Assembly (NCBI GenBank): GCA_023838465.1
Contig: JAIVEQ010000014.1
Location: forward strand, 1 to 64,000
Origin: Candidatus Thiodiazotropha sp.
GTDB taxonomy: Bacteria; Pseudomonadota; Gammaproteobacteria; Chromatiales; Chromatiaceae
DNA: 64,000 bases
Direction: 5' to 3'
A program made the translations under genes and the position numbers. Under the pieces are notes generated by a model. The model ran no database searches. It saw nothing but the letters and a program-made list of their open reading frames with translations, and had not been told where the DNA came from. Each line of letters begins with the position of its first letter. Within the stretch, counting starts at the first letter, position 1. Of the stretch, positions 1 through 10,124 are shown in pieces.

Positions 1-163
1 TTGATGCCTTTTCAACATCAAAAATAGAGAAGAATCTGTGGCCGATCAATACCTTAATTTCTTTGCGAAACCCGGATAGACCCATAAAAAGGGCGTGGCC
101 TGTCACAACCTAAGCAGGAGAAAATCTCTAAGATACTGCACTTTTTCCAGGTACGACGCTTCC

Positions 164-2833
164 ATGTTCCGACCCACCGTAGTAATAACGCTGACGATTG
201 CCCTGCTTACCCTCATGTTATGGAATCTCCTGGGCGGAGCTGCAGATGAGCCACCCTGGCCGCAGCGTATTCAAGGTTTCTCATTTTCACCGATAAGGCA
301 AAATCAGGACCCGACACAGGGTATCTACCCGAGCGAAGAGCAGATTGAAGAGGATTTAATTCTGCTATCCGACAAGACGCATGCGGTAAGAACCTATTCT
401 GTCAGTGGGACCTTGGAGGCGATACCCAGATTGGCGGCCAAGCACGGCTTGAATGTTGCCCTGGGTGCCTGGGTCTATGGAGACTAGAAGGACGATAACG
501 ACGAAATTGAGAAGCTGATTCAACTGACCCGTCAATATCATCAAAATGTTGTACGGGTGATGGTAGGCAATGAAGCGATCTACCGTGGCGATGTTACGGT
601 CGAGCAGACGATTGAGAATCTCAGACGGGTAAAAGAGCAGGTATGGGCGCCGGTCAGCGTGGCAGAGCCATGGCATACCTGGCTAGAGCATCCGGAACTG
701 GCGGATCATGTTGACTATATCGCGGCACACATACTTCCCTATTGGGAGGGAAAGTCTGTCGACCAGGCGATCGAGTTCAGCGTACAAAAGTATAACGAGC
801 TGGTGCAGCATTTCCCCAATAAACCTATCGTGATCGCTGAGGTTGGTTGGCCCAGTAATGGTCGACCCAAGCGTGATGCGAAACCCTCACATTTGAATCA
901 GGCAAGCTTTTTGAGACGGTTTCTCCAACGGGCGGAGGAGGAGGGCTATGTTTACTATGTCATGGAGGCCTTCGATCAGCCCTGGAAAGAGCGGCAGGAG
1001 AGTGGCGTTGGCACCTATTGGGGGGTCTATGACGTAAACAGACAAGCCAAATTCACCTTCACCGAACCAGTAGTGGCCGTACCTCAATGGCGTGAACTGG
1101 CCTCAATTTCGATACTGTTTGGTGTGTTGGTTTTAATATTACTTTTTCGTGACAGTGAGGGGCTGCGCTCCAGGGGTAGAGGTTTCCTGGCGCTGGTGGC
1201 GTATGGTGCCGCGACGGGTGCCGTATGGTTGGTTTATGACTACACACGTCAATACATGACGCTGAATGCAGTGATTGTAGGCATTATATTGTTTATCGGC
1301 ATGCTAGGAGTGCTGGTAGTACTGATTGCAGAAGCTCACGAATGGGCGGAAGCGATCTGGTTGAGGCAGTGGCGACGTATGCCCAAACATCAACCTGTCC
1401 CTGACTATGTTTTACCGATGGTCTCAGTACATGTTCCAGCCTATAACGAGCCACCGGATATGTTGATCGATACACTCAATGCATTGGCGGAGCTTGACTA
1501 CCCAAGCTATGAGGTCATTGTTATCGACAATAATACGAAGGACTCCTCTGTTTGGTTGCCAGTGGAAGCGCACTGTTCGAAGCTGGGTTCCCGATTCCGC
1601 TTTTATCATCGTTCACCATTGGCTGGATTTAAAGCGGGGGCACTCAATTTTACACTTCAGGAGACTCACCCGGATGCTGAAGTAATTGCTGTTATCGACA
1701 GCGACTATCAGGTAGACCCTAACTGGTTGCGTGATCTGATACCCCATTTCCAGCGCCAGGAGATAGCGGTTGTGCAAGCGCCACAGGACTACCGTGATGG
1801 AGAGGATAGCTGTTTCAAAGCCATGTGCCATGCTGAATACCAGGGCTTTTTCCACATCGGCATGATCACCCGGAATGAACGTAACGCCATTATTCAACAC
1901 GGTACCATGACAATGGTGAGACGCAGTGTGTTGAGTGATGTTGGTCGATGGGGGGAGTGGTGTATCACAGAAGATGCAGATCTAGGCTTGCGTGTCTTCG
2001 AGCAGGGGCATGAGGCTGTCTATGTGCCAAAAAGCTATGGCCGGGGCCTGATGCCAGACACCTTTATCGATTTCAAGAAACAGCGCTACCGTTGGGCGTA
2101 TGGTGCTGTTCAGATCATCAAACAGCATCTGGGTATACTGTTTGGTGCAAAGAAAAGTAAGCTCACTACCGGCCAACGTTATCATTTTCTGGCTGGATGG
2201 CTGCCCTGGTTTGCCGATGGGTTTAACCTGTTCTTCAATATGGCGGCAATTGGCTGGTCAGCATCGATGCTTTTATGGCCAGCCCATTTTACAGCCCCAT
2301 TGCCTCTTTTCGCTGTGCTGCCGTTAAGTCTTTTCATCTTTAAGTTACTCAAGATGTTCTTTCTATATCGACGTCGTGTCGATGCCACCATACGTCAGAG
2401 TATTGCTGCAGCTGTTGCTGGTTTAGCACTTTCCCATACCATTGCACAAGCAATGCTCAGAGGGATGCTGACCAATAGCCTGCCATTCTTTAGAACACCC
2501 AAGAAAGCGGTACATGGCGGTCTGGCACGTGCACTTCATGATGCTCGCGAGGAGACACTGTTTCTATTTGGACTAACATTATCTGCAGGAATCATTGAAT
2601 GGCAACAAGGAAGTGAACTCCCCGATGCCCGTATCTGGTCCATTGTGTTGCTAATACAGGCAATACCTTATGCGGCGTCACTGTTGGTGTCGATTGTCAG
2701 TGCATTTCCAGGCCTACCTGCCAACATTGTCGGGTCGATGGATAGCATGTCGAACAGTACGTTGCAGGACGATAGTCAATTAGTGCACGGAGTTACGGAT
2801 CCAAAGATCAATAAAATACCATCACAGATTTAG
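164..2833 (+). pseudogene. GH17-GT2 membrane glucan synthase/transferase-like gene with an in-frame amber stop
   Basis: The reading frame before and after a TAG at 485-487 is the same, and the 23 codons between the stop and the next ATG (557) read as normal protein, so this is one gene with one nonsense codon. The product would have an N-terminal membrane anchor (starting MFRPTVV), then a GH17-like domain that keeps the GNEAIYR acid/base Glu and the EVGWPSNG nucleophile Glu. Two or three membrane helices follow, then a GT2 domain with VPAYNEPP, DSDY, TEDADLG and QRYRW, and C-terminal helices. The family resembles NdvB-type beta-(1,3)-glucosyltransferases; synthesis or remodelling of a periplasmic or exported glucan is inferred. 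I prefer ATG 164 because it starts the hydrophobic anchor; GTG 95 is also open. It is a pseudogene unless the amber codon is suppressed. The downstream 758-residue part could be made separately from ATG 557 but would lack part of the GH17 barrel. Confidence 0.8.
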
Positions 2834-3063
2834 TGACTATCCATAGACGCTGAACACAGATTAGACTGCCTCGGCTTGTCTGTTGTTTTTTCTGCATGAT
2901 TTCAGTTAGATTATTGAATCAGCCAATACCAGCCAAGTCTGTGAATCCATGTCGACACGACGGACGTATAGATGAAATGATTTGTGTATATTGGCTTTCA
3001 ACTAATATGCACAATCTGTGGCCTGACATTATCGTATCAGGCCAGATTTATGCTGGAGTTTTC

Positions 3064-4455
3064 ATGGACCTTATATTGCCAATCCTAGTCGCTGCAGTAG
3101 CGTTGATATCGGTTTTCATGACCCCAAAAGCGAGCAGTGGAGCCACATTCTTTCAGGGACTCTCACCATCGGGCAGGGTGCCTGGCCTATTGACGCTGAC
3201 ACTCTCTCAAGTGACAACCTGGATCTTTGCCCGTTCACTGATGAATGCGGCTATATTGGGATTTTACTACGGCCTTTGGGGTACTTTGGCCTACGCATTC
3301 TACTATCTCTCATTTCTAACCGGTGGTTTGATCATAGATGACCTGCGATTTCGTAAGGGTTACAGCAGTATCCAGGCATTCCTTCGTGATCGTTTCGGTG
3401 AATGGGGTACACGCTGTTACAACCTGGTTGTCGGTGTACGTCTGACCAGTGAAGTGTTCGCTAACTTGCTGGTGATAGGCATTCTATTCGGTGCAGCTGG
3501 GAGTGGCTCATATACAATGGCAGTTGTTGGTTTGGCGGCTGTTACGTTGCTCTACTCTATGTTGGGTGGGCTGCATGCCTCCTTGAGAACTGACCTGTTT
3601 CAGATGCTGATCTTCGTTTTTGTGCTTGCGTTTCTGATGATTCTGACAGTTACCGGTGGCCATATCACGTTTGAAAATATCCTCTTCAAACCGTTCCAAA
3701 TAGAACAACCAGGTCCTGTACTGATGCTGGTTGCCTTACTCCAGATCTGGAGTTATCCAATGCACGACCCGGTCATGATGGACCGAGGCTTTCTTGCTGA
3801 TCGCCAGACGACACGTCGTAGTTTTTTACATGCTGCCTGGGTGAGTATGATCTGTATTCTATTGTTTGGCAGTTTAGGTATCCTGGCGGGAGCACAGGCT
3901 AATGCCGGCGAAGCGATGAATGCAGTGTTGATGCGAATACTGGGTGATCTGCCGATGCTTTTATTCAATGCAGCACTGGTCATCTCTGCCATGTCGACGC
4001 TCGATAGTACCTTATCAAGTTCAGCCAAACTTATGGTGGTGGATATGCGTTTCCTGCGGCCTACCTTGATGAATGGTCGGATGGTTATGGCGCTTTTTAT
4101 GATCTTGGGGTTGTTGTTGGTGTTTACCGGCAATAAGGATCTGTTCAGCGCTGTTGCTGTCAGTGGTACAGCATCGATGTATCTAGCACCTGTCATCTTT
4201 TTCTCACTCTGGGGAGATCGTGTACGGATTCCACTATGGAGTTATTTGGGTAGTTTTATACTTGCCATGTTTGGTGCGGCACTCTACTTCACTGAGTCTA
4301 CTGGTTATACCCTATGGCTGGGTGAGTGGCATAAATACACCAAGCTACTGTTTATTTCGCTGACAGTAATGACTGGGGGATGTCTGATGTTCTGGATTGG
4401 AAACAGGCAGGCAAGCTCATTGCGAACGGTTACAGCCAATGCGGCTGAGTATTGA
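3064..4455 (+). CDS. sodium:solute symporter-like membrane protein
   Basis: The protein of about 463 residues is almost entirely hydrophobic, with about 12 to 13 predicted helices, and resembles the SSS (solute:sodium symporter) family. Features include an early segment with LTLSQVTTWIFARSLMNA and a later LDSTLSSSAKLMVVD helix typical of the fifth-repeat region. The substrate cannot be told. The frame is open from 2896, but ATG 3064 is chosen because GGAG sits five bases upstream and it directly begins a membrane helix; the upstream extension is hydrophilic and unlike the family. The next gene starts inside its last codons, suggesting translational coupling with the metallophosphoesterase-like protein. 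Confidence 0.75.
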   Translation: MDLILPILVAAVALISVFMTPKASSGATFFQGLSPSGRVPGLLTLTLSQVTTWIFARSLMNAAILGFYYGLWGTLAYAFYYLSFLTGGLIIDDLRFRKGYSSIQAFLRDRFGEWGTRCYNLVVGVRLTSEVFANLLVIGILFGAAGSGSYTMAVVGLAAVTLLYSMLGGLHASLRTDLFQMLIFVFVLAFLMILTVTGGHITFENILFKPFQIEQPGPVLMLVALLQIWSYPMHDPVMMDRGFLADRQTTRRSFLHAAWVSMICILLFGSLGILAGAQANAGEAMNAVLMRILGDLPMLLFNAALVISAMSTLDSTLSSSAKLMVVDMRFLRPTLMNGRMVMALFMILGLLLVFTGNKDLFSAVAVSGTASMYLAPVIFFSLWGDRVRIPLWSYLGSFILAMFGAALYFTESTGYTLWLGEWHKYTKLLFISLTVMTGGCLMFWIGNRQASSLRTVTANAAEY

Positions 4456-5329
4456 GTGTGTGAACCATACACAGCTCAATCTTGGCAGGTTTGAAGAGCA
4501 GTTACTCATATTCGGTGGGCCGTACGGTAATCTGCAGGCTACACAAGCCGTATTACAGGCATCTGAAAAATTGGGCATTCCGGCATCACATGTGATCTGT
4601 AATGGGGATTGTGTTGCCTATTGTGCACAGCCTGAAGAGACTGTAGAGCTGATCAGATCATCAGGAATCAAGGTGTTGATGGGGAACTGCGAACAGTCAC
4701 TTGCGGACGGGAGAGAAAACTGTGGTTGTGGTTTTGAAACAGGCACCAGCTGCTCTTTATTAGCTGAAGATTGGTACCCCTACTGTGCAGAACAGCTCTC
4801 CATAGATGCCAAGCGGTGGATGGGCAGCTTACCTAAAGGTCTATTTTTTGATCTTGAAGGGAGACGGTTTCAAATCATGCACGGAGGATTAAGTGCCATT
4901 AATCGCTTTATTTTTGCTTCAACGCCAACTGAAGAAAAGCAGAAGGAGATGGCCTTAAGTGATGCGGATGTGGTGATCGGTGGTCATGCCGGCCTGCCCT
5001 TTGGGGAGCAGTTGGGTGAACGCTACTGGTTAAATAGCGGTGTGATAGGTATGCCGGCCAATGACGGTACTCAGGATGGTTGGTATCTGCTCATTATACC
5101 GGAAGAGGGTAATGTGCGCTGTGAATGGCACCGTCTCAGCTACAATGCAAGAGCTGCTCAATCGGCGATGCATAAGTTGAACAGATTCAATGGTTATGCA
5201 GAGACATTGCTAAGCGGAGTTTGGCCAAGTATGGATATTTTGCCTGATAAAGAGTTTAGTCAGCAGGGTAGGGCTATATCACCTGAATCGATCACTATCC
5301 CGATTGTTAACAGGTTGACGGAGTACTAG
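4439..5329 (+). CDS. metallophosphoesterase-like protein with altered motif I
   Basis: The protein of about 296 residues follows the calcineurin-like phosphoesterase plan: FGGPYGNLQA near the N-terminus, then NGDCVAYC, then LMGNCEQS, a CGCGF cysteine cluster, IMHGG and GGHAG. In the usual family these would be GDxHGN, GDxxxYG and GNHD, so the motif I metal ligands Asp and His are replaced by Gly and Tyr and the catalytic His of GNHD is Cys. From memory the same GGPY/GNCE pattern recurs in a proteobacterial subfamily, so it is probably not a local mutation. Function and substrate are unknown. ATG 4439 overlaps the symporter gene by 17 bases; an ATG-less extension upstream to 4397 is less likely. 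Last residues carry no membrane segment, so it should be cytoplasmic. Confidence 0.7.
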   Translation: MRLSIECVNHTQLNLGRFEEQLLIFGGPYGNLQATQAVLQASEKLGIPASHVICNGDCVAYCAQPEETVELIRSSGIKVLMGNCEQSLADGRENCGCGFETGTSCSLLAEDWYPYCAEQLSIDAKRWMGSLPKGLFFDLEGRRFQIMHGGLSAINRFIFASTPTEEKQKEMALSDADVVIGGHAGLPFGEQLGERYWLNSGVIGMPANDGTQDGWYLLIIPEEGNVRCEWHRLSYNARAAQSAMHKLNRFNGYAETLLSGVWPSMDILPDKEFSQQGRAISPESITIPIVNRLTEY

Positions 5330-5338
5330 TTGAGTCTG

Positions 5339-6262
5339 TTAGTGACCTACACTGTTGAGCTCCATCGATACCGCCTTCAACAGATTCATGGGCCCATGAT
5401 CACGCACTGTCTCTAAACCGTTTCTGTCCTTCACGAAGAGTGATCCTACATATCCCAGTGCATTGACCGATATGCCCTTGCAGTGCTCCTGTGAACGCGG
5501 CACCATCAACATCCATTCTCTGGTTACCAATAGGTTGTAGGGCGTTGATTGATATTCACCATCCGGTCGAACCCATCTTGATATACCTACCGATGTCAGC
5601 ATTTGATGATAGATGGATAGTGTTTGCCTAGCAGCTTCAGATGGATTGTTTTCTATGCCTGTTGGTAACGGACTCCAGCTATGCACAAAGGGTAGCTGCT
5701 TTAGAGACTGAAGCGTTATTTTTTTAGTGAGTGTTGAATAGAGTTTTTCTAAAGGATACAAGGATTGACCAGGATAGAGCGGCAAGGGGACCAGTTGCAG
5801 GTGTTTATGTCGTTGACTGGCACCTGCTGCTGTGCCTCCATTATAGAACCCTAATGACGGATATTCTGACAGGCAGAACCAGAGTGCTTCGAAGTCCTGA
5901 AGTGACAGTAATCGCTCCTGATGTTCAAATTCGCGGGTGATGATCAATAGATGATGTTCCACCACATTGAACTTGTTGAGAACTGACAGATGTGTCGGCC
6001 TGATATCCGCTACTGTCAGTTCTGGCTCAGGGGTGAGGAAGGGATTGAATGGCTCATCTTGTTGTTGATTTTGGCCCTGTCTCTTTATCTCCTGTGCCTT
6101 TCGTTTTAGATGGGTCGCGACACGTACGATAAAGCTAAAATCATTCTGCCATACAGTGTGGTAATCAGTCTCAATACTGTGGAGTGTACCATTGGCAATG
6201 GATGATTGCGTTCTGGCAACAATTTCCGTCCACAGGTTGCCTGCTTTAAATCGAGTTGACAT
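5339..6262 (-). CDS. ATP adenylyltransferase / Ap4A phosphorylase family protein
   Basis: The 307-residue protein has the HIT-superfamily active-site string QRHKHLQLVPLP at about residues 150-161, preceded by YNGGTAAGAS, and the N-terminal region with FNPFLTPEPEL and NKFNVVEHHLLIITREF that is typical of Apa1/Apa2-like proteins. Such enzymes split diadenosine tetraphosphate with phosphate to ATP and ADP, or transfer AMP. It is soluble. It lies 39 bases downstream of riboflavin synthase on the same strand and may share its transcript, although no functional link is obvious. The length matches the bacterial family. Confidence 0.85.
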   Translation of the reverse strand: MSTRFKAGNLWTEIVARTQSSIANGTLHSIETDYHTVWQNDFSFIVRVATHLKRKAQEIKRQGQNQQQDEPFNPFLTPEPELTVADIRPTHLSVLNKFNVVEHHLLIITREFEHQERLLSLQDFEALWFCLSEYPSLGFYNGGTAAGASQRHKHLQLVPLPLYPGQSLYPLEKLYSTLTKKITLQSLKQLPFVHSWSPLPTGIENNPSEAARQTLSIYHQMLTSVGISRWVRPDGEYQSTPYNLLVTREWMLMVPRSQEHCKGISVNALGYVGSLFVKDRNGLETVRDHGPMNLLKAVSMELNSVGH

Positions 6263-6301
6263 GGGATTGGTTTAGGTTGTTTTAACTAACTATAGTCAGT
6301 T

Positions 6302-6928
6302 TCATTTTTGTTTGAGTTGAAACAACAGATCGGGGAGCAAATGGGTCACAGTGTCGACAATGGCTTGTGTTTGAGGATCGATTTCGATATTCACTCTGTC
6401 ACCGATTTGTCGTCTGCCGATATTGGTGCGCTGCATGGTTTCCGGTATCAGATTAACATCGAATTCATTACCTTCCACATTACCGATAGTCAGGCTGATA
6501 CCATCGATGCCGATATAGCCTTTGGTAAAAATGTATTTTCTCCAGTCAGTAGGTAGTTTAAACCGGAGTTGGTGGTTGTTTTCACTGGCTATGACATCTA
6601 CTACCTCAGCCATACAGAGGATATGGCCAGACATGGCATGACCACCAATCTCATCTCCATAGCGGGCAGCCCGCTCGAAATTGAAGGTATCGCCAACCAC
6701 AAGTTCACCCAAGTTTGTTACGCGCAATGTCTCTTGCATCAGGTCGAAGTCGATGAGATCACTATCGATTCGGGTTACAGTCAGGCAGCAGCCATTATGT
6801 GCAATCGAAGCACTAGGTGTCAGCCCTTCCAGTGCCGTTACCGGTAACCGGATTCGATGTGTACGAAACGCTTTTTTCTCTTGGATTTCGACAACTTCTG
6901 CTGTTCCTTGAACGATGCCTGTAAACAT
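6302..6928 (-). CDS. ribC: riboflavin synthase alpha subunit
   Basis: This 208-residue protein starts [12 protein letters not shown] and holds the internal duplication of two lumazine-binding barrels. Key strings are [10 protein letters not shown] and [19 protein letters not shown] in the first repeat, and [10 protein letters not shown] with [12 protein letters not shown] in the second. It converts two molecules of 6,7-dimethyl-8-ribityllumazine into riboflavin and the pyrimidinedione. Similarity to the E. coli RibC sequence as I remember it is high over the full length. No other rib gene is nearby and I see no FMN riboswitch in the 177 bases before it. It is divergent from an MFS exporter gene. 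Some annotations call this gene ribE. Confidence 0.95.
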   Translation of the reverse strand: MFTGIVQGTAEVVEIQEKKAFRTHRIRLPVTALEGLTPSASIAHNGCCLTVTRIDSDLIDFDLMQETLRVTNLGELVVGDTFNFERAARYGDEIGGHAMSGHILCMAEVVDVIASENNHQLRFKLPTDWRKYIFTKGYIGIDGISLTIGNVEGNEFDVNLIPETMQRTNIGRRQIGDRVNIEIDPQTQAIVDTVTHLLPDLLFQLKQK

Positions 6929-7105
6929 GGTGTTATGACTGCTTTATGTGAAATGAACCTGGCTAGTGCAGGTATTTATTAACCCGGTATCTTAACAGGG
7001 TAACCTAAATGTGATCGCTATTGGGCCTGCTTCCTCTATTACACATAGTATAGATAGACCACCCATCGTCTCAACTCACCACCACGCATTGTTAAAGATA
7101 AGGCC

Positions 7106-8296
7106 ATGATCCAATCCCACACGCCGGCATTCTGGCGTGCCACACTGGCACTCTGTATCGGTTCAATGATGGTCTTCAGTAATCTCTATATTACTCAGCC
7201 ACTACTCCCCCAGCTACGTGACGCATTCGATATCGACTCCTTGCAGGCGGCCTTGAGTCTGTCAGTCGTTACACTCTCACTAGGGATTTGTCTGTTGATA
7301 TTTGGTCCTCTCTCCGATGCCATAGGTCGTCGTATTGTTATTCTCACTACCCTGTTATTGCTGTGCCTGGTCACCTTTGCAACAGCGTTTGCTTCCGACT
7401 ACACGATGTTACTGGTTTTGAGAGGGTTACAGGGGGTGTTCATTGCAGGTCTGCCGGCAGCGGCCATGGCTTATATGGGAGAGGAGTTTGAACCAAATGC
7501 ACTACTCTTAGCGGTTGGACTTTATATCGGCGCCAACTCCTTGGGCGGTGTGACAGGACGGCTGGTCAGCGGCCTGGTGGCGGCTGAGTGGGGGTGGCGA
7601 AGTAGTTTTCTCTCACTGGCTGCTTTTGACCTGATATGCCTCTTCTTGGTGTTCTGGATGCTGCCAGTATCAAACCGATTTGAGCCTAGGCCACTACGAT
7701 TTTGGCAGGTATTGGTCGATCTCACTCTGCATCTAAGAAATCCGATGATTCTTGCTGCTTGTTTGATGAGTGGTCTCAATTTCTTTGTTTTTATCAACCA
7801 GTACAGTTATATCACCTTCGTGCTGGCTGAAGCGCCCTATGATCTCTCATCTGACTGGCTGGGTTTGTTCTTTCTCACCTATCTCTCCGGTACCTTGGCG
7901 GCAGGCTTTTCCGGGCGTCTGGTTCGGAATCGTTCACAACCAGGTGCGATGGGCGTTGGGATTGTCATCCTTGTGTTGGGTACATTATTAAGTCTGGTGC
8001 CGCAACTCAGCGTGATCGTGGTTGCTTTCTTTATCAATGCCTTTGGCTTTTTCTTTACCCACTCATTAGCCGCCGGATGGGTGGCAGGTCATGCTAAAGC
8101 AGCACGGGCCAGTGCCACTTCACTTTATCTGGTGTTTTATTACGCCGGTGCGACCTTGGGCGGATTCTATCTGGAGCCTTTCTGGCGCTGGGCAGGATGG
8201 CAGGGTGTTGTAGTCGGATCATTGATGATTCTGGGTATAACCTTTGGAATAGCGATGTGGCTGGGCAGTCAAGAACGTAAACTTGCACTGGCTTAA
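7106..8296 (+). CDS. MFS transporter, YnfM/arabinose-efflux-like
   Basis: The 396-residue protein has about 12 predicted helices and the MFS loop 2-3 signature GPLSDAIGRR after the second helix. The N-terminus FSNLYITQPLLPQLRDAF is typical of the YnfM-like subgroup of drug/H+ antiporters with 12 helices. It most likely exports a small molecule using the proton gradient; the substrate is unknown. It is transcribed away from ribC, so the 177-base gap must hold two promoters. The start ATG 7106 begins the conserved N-terminal segment directly. Confidence 0.8.
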   Translation: MIQSHTPAFWRATLALCIGSMMVFSNLYITQPLLPQLRDAFDIDSLQAALSLSVVTLSLGICLLIFGPLSDAIGRRIVILTTLLLLCLVTFATAFASDYTMLLVLRGLQGVFIAGLPAAAMAYMGEEFEPNALLLAVGLYIGANSLGGVTGRLVSGLVAAEWGWRSSFLSLAAFDLICLFLVFWMLPVSNRFEPRPLRFWQVLVDLTLHLRNPMILAACLMSGLNFFVFINQYSYITFVLAEAPYDLSSDWLGLFFLTYLSGTLAAGFSGRLVRNRSQPGAMGVGIVILVLGTLLSLVPQLSVIVVAFFINAFGFFFTHSLAAGWVAGHAKAARASATSLYLVFYYAGATLGGFYLEPFWRWAGWQGVVVGSLMILGITFGIAMWLGSQERKLALA

Positions 8297-8516
8297 GTTA
8301 AAAGCGTCTCTAAGTTATGTGCGTAACCGATTTATTTAATTCAATATCTTCATGAACTATTGATTTCCAAGTAATAAACAGTGCAGTTAAAACCCTGCGC
8401 TTCGACTCATGACGTGAGCCTGTGGCTGTGTGATAATCCCGCCAGTTATTTACAGGTTGTCGGACTCGGATGTCTGACATAGAGCTTTCAAAGATTAACC
8501 GATGAGGATTGACCGA

Positions 8517-9545
8517 ATGGATGAAAACCGTGCAAAAGCGCTGAGTGCCGCTCTGGGGCAGATTGAGAAACAGTTCGGCAAGGGATCTGTGATGCGTATG
8601 GGGGACATCAGTGGGATTCGTAATATCGAAGCGATCTCTACCGGTTCGCTGACCCTGGATATTGCGCTTGGTATTGGCGGATTGCCCAAAGGGCGTGTGG
8701 TGGAGATCTACGGACCGGAATCTTCAGGTAAGACCACGCTGACCCTGCAGGTGGTTGCTGAGGCACAGAAGATGGGGGGTACCGCTGCTTTCATCGATGC
8801 TGAGCATGCCCTCGACCCGCAGTATGCGGGGAAGTTGGGTGTCAATGTGGATGAATTACTGGTCTCACAACCGGATACTGGTGAGCAGGCCCTGGAGATT
8901 ACCGACATGCTGGTACGCTCCGGTGCAGTAGATGTGGTTGTCATCGACTCCGTGGCGGCCCTGACGCCCAAGGCAGAGATCGAAGGTGACATGGGTGATT
9001 CACATGTTGGTTTGCAGGCGCGTTTGATGTCTCAGGCATTGCGAAAATTGACCGCCAATATCAAGCGCACCAATTGCCTGGTGATCTTTATTAATCAGAT
9101 CCGTATGAAGATCGGCGTGATGTTCGGTAGTCCGGAGACCACCACCGGTGGCAATGCGCTGAAGTTTTACGCCTCTGTACGTCTCGATATCCGCCGCATT
9201 GGCGCCATCAAGAAGGGCGATGAAGTGGTTGGTAACGATACCCGAGTCAAGGTCGTGAAGAACAAGGTGGCACCTCCCTTTAAACAGGTTCAGTTTGAGA
9301 TTCTGTACGGTGAGGGCATCTCCCACGAGGGCGAAATCATCGAGCTGGGGGTGCAGCAGGGCATCATCGATAAATCTGGCGCCTGGTACAGTCATAGTGG
9401 CGACCGTATCGGCCAGGGTAAGGAGAATGTACGTAATTTTCTTAAAGAGCATCCTGAGCTTGCTGAGAGTATCGAAGCACGCATTCGTGCCGAACTACTG
9501 CCCTCGAACGAGGGTGAGGAAGCACTTGTCGAGGCGGAAGCCTGA
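8517..9545 (+). CDS. recA: recombinase RecA
   Basis: RecA of about 342 residues. Visible features are the Walker A loop GPESSGKTT, the second-strand motif [10 protein letters not shown], loop L2 region [21 protein letters not shown] and an acidic C-terminal tail ending [11 protein letters not shown]. It coats single-stranded DNA, promotes strand exchange and triggers LexA self-cleavage. The frame opens at ATG 8502, but ATG 8517 is better because GAGGA at 8504-8508 lies eight bases before it. The 220-base upstream gap should hold the promoter; I could not find an E. coli-type LexA box there. recX follows immediately. Confidence 0.97.
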   Translation: MDENRAKALSAALGQIEKQFGKGSVMRMGDISGIRNIEAISTGSLTLDIALGIGGLPKGRVVEIYGPESSGKTTLTLQVVAEAQKMGGTAAFIDAEHALDPQYAGKLGVNVDELLVSQPDTGEQALEITDMLVRSGAVDVVVIDSVAALTPKAEIEGDMGDSHVGLQARLMSQALRKLTANIKRTNCLVIFINQIRMKIGVMFGSPETTTGGNALKFYASVRLDIRRIGAIKKGDEVVGNDTRVKVVKNKVAPPFKQVQFEILYGEGISHEGEIIELGVQQGIIDKSGAWYSHSGDRIGQGKENVRNFLKEHPELAESIEARIRAELLPSNEGEEALVEAEA

Positions 9546-9589
9546 GCGGAGGCGATTCCTCGGAGGTCGAGGCGGCAGCAGTCCGTCTT

Positions 9590-9988
9590 TTGACCACCAG
9601 AGAGCACTCACTGCGGGAACTGCAGTATAAACTGCAGTCCCGCGGATACGATGAGCATACGATAGATTGCGTTCTGCAAGGGTTGAGCAAGTCAGGTTTG
9701 CAGAGCGATGATCGTTTCGCCGAGTGCTTCATTGCCAGTCGGGTGAACAAGGGGAGTGGTCCAGTACGCATTCGCGCTGAGTTGCGCGAACGGGGTATAG
9801 ACGAGACACTTATCCAAGCCCATTTGGAAGGGTGTTCGGATTTGTGGCCAGAGCTGTTGCAGCAAGTGCATGACGCCAAATATGGCCAACACCGGGCAAA
9901 GGACAGAAAAGAGTTGGCTAAAAGGGCACGATTTCTAGAATATCGTGGCTTTCCTGGCGAGTTGATCCGTGACCTCCTTTTCGATTGA
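9590..9988 (+). CDS. recX: regulatory protein RecX
   Basis: RecX dampens RecA filament growth. The protein shows the family pattern TREHSLRELQYKLQSRGYD at the start, DRFAECFIASRVNKGSGPVRIRAEL in the middle and a C-terminal region with RARFLEYRGFPGELIRDLL. The first ATG/GTG/TTG in the frame is TTG 9590, yet recognisable RecX sequence (AAAVRLL just before it) extends upstream, so translation probably begins earlier. The frame is open back to 9518 with no standard start; CTG 9542, overlapping the recA stop as CTGA, is the best candidate and would couple recX to recA. The function call is firm, the start is not. Confidence 0.85.
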   Translation: MTTREHSLRELQYKLQSRGYDEHTIDCVLQGLSKSGLQSDDRFAECFIASRVNKGSGPVRIRAELRERGIDETLIQAHLEGCSDLWPELLQQVHDAKYGQHRAKDRKELAKRARFLEYRGFPGELIRDLLFD

Positions 9989-10124
9989 TTGAATCTAGAA
10001 ACGGCGGTAGAACGGCCGCCAGGGTACGCGCCACAGGGTTAAAAATACAACCAATGCGGGCATTTTTTCTCCTTTCCTGTTATCTTTCACCGTTTCATTT
10101 TTTACGGTAATTTGTTCAGCAATC

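Noticed and set aside
8297..8516. LexA box upstream of recA
   Set aside because: No CTG-N10-CAG with the expected AT-rich centre is present; this species may use another operator.
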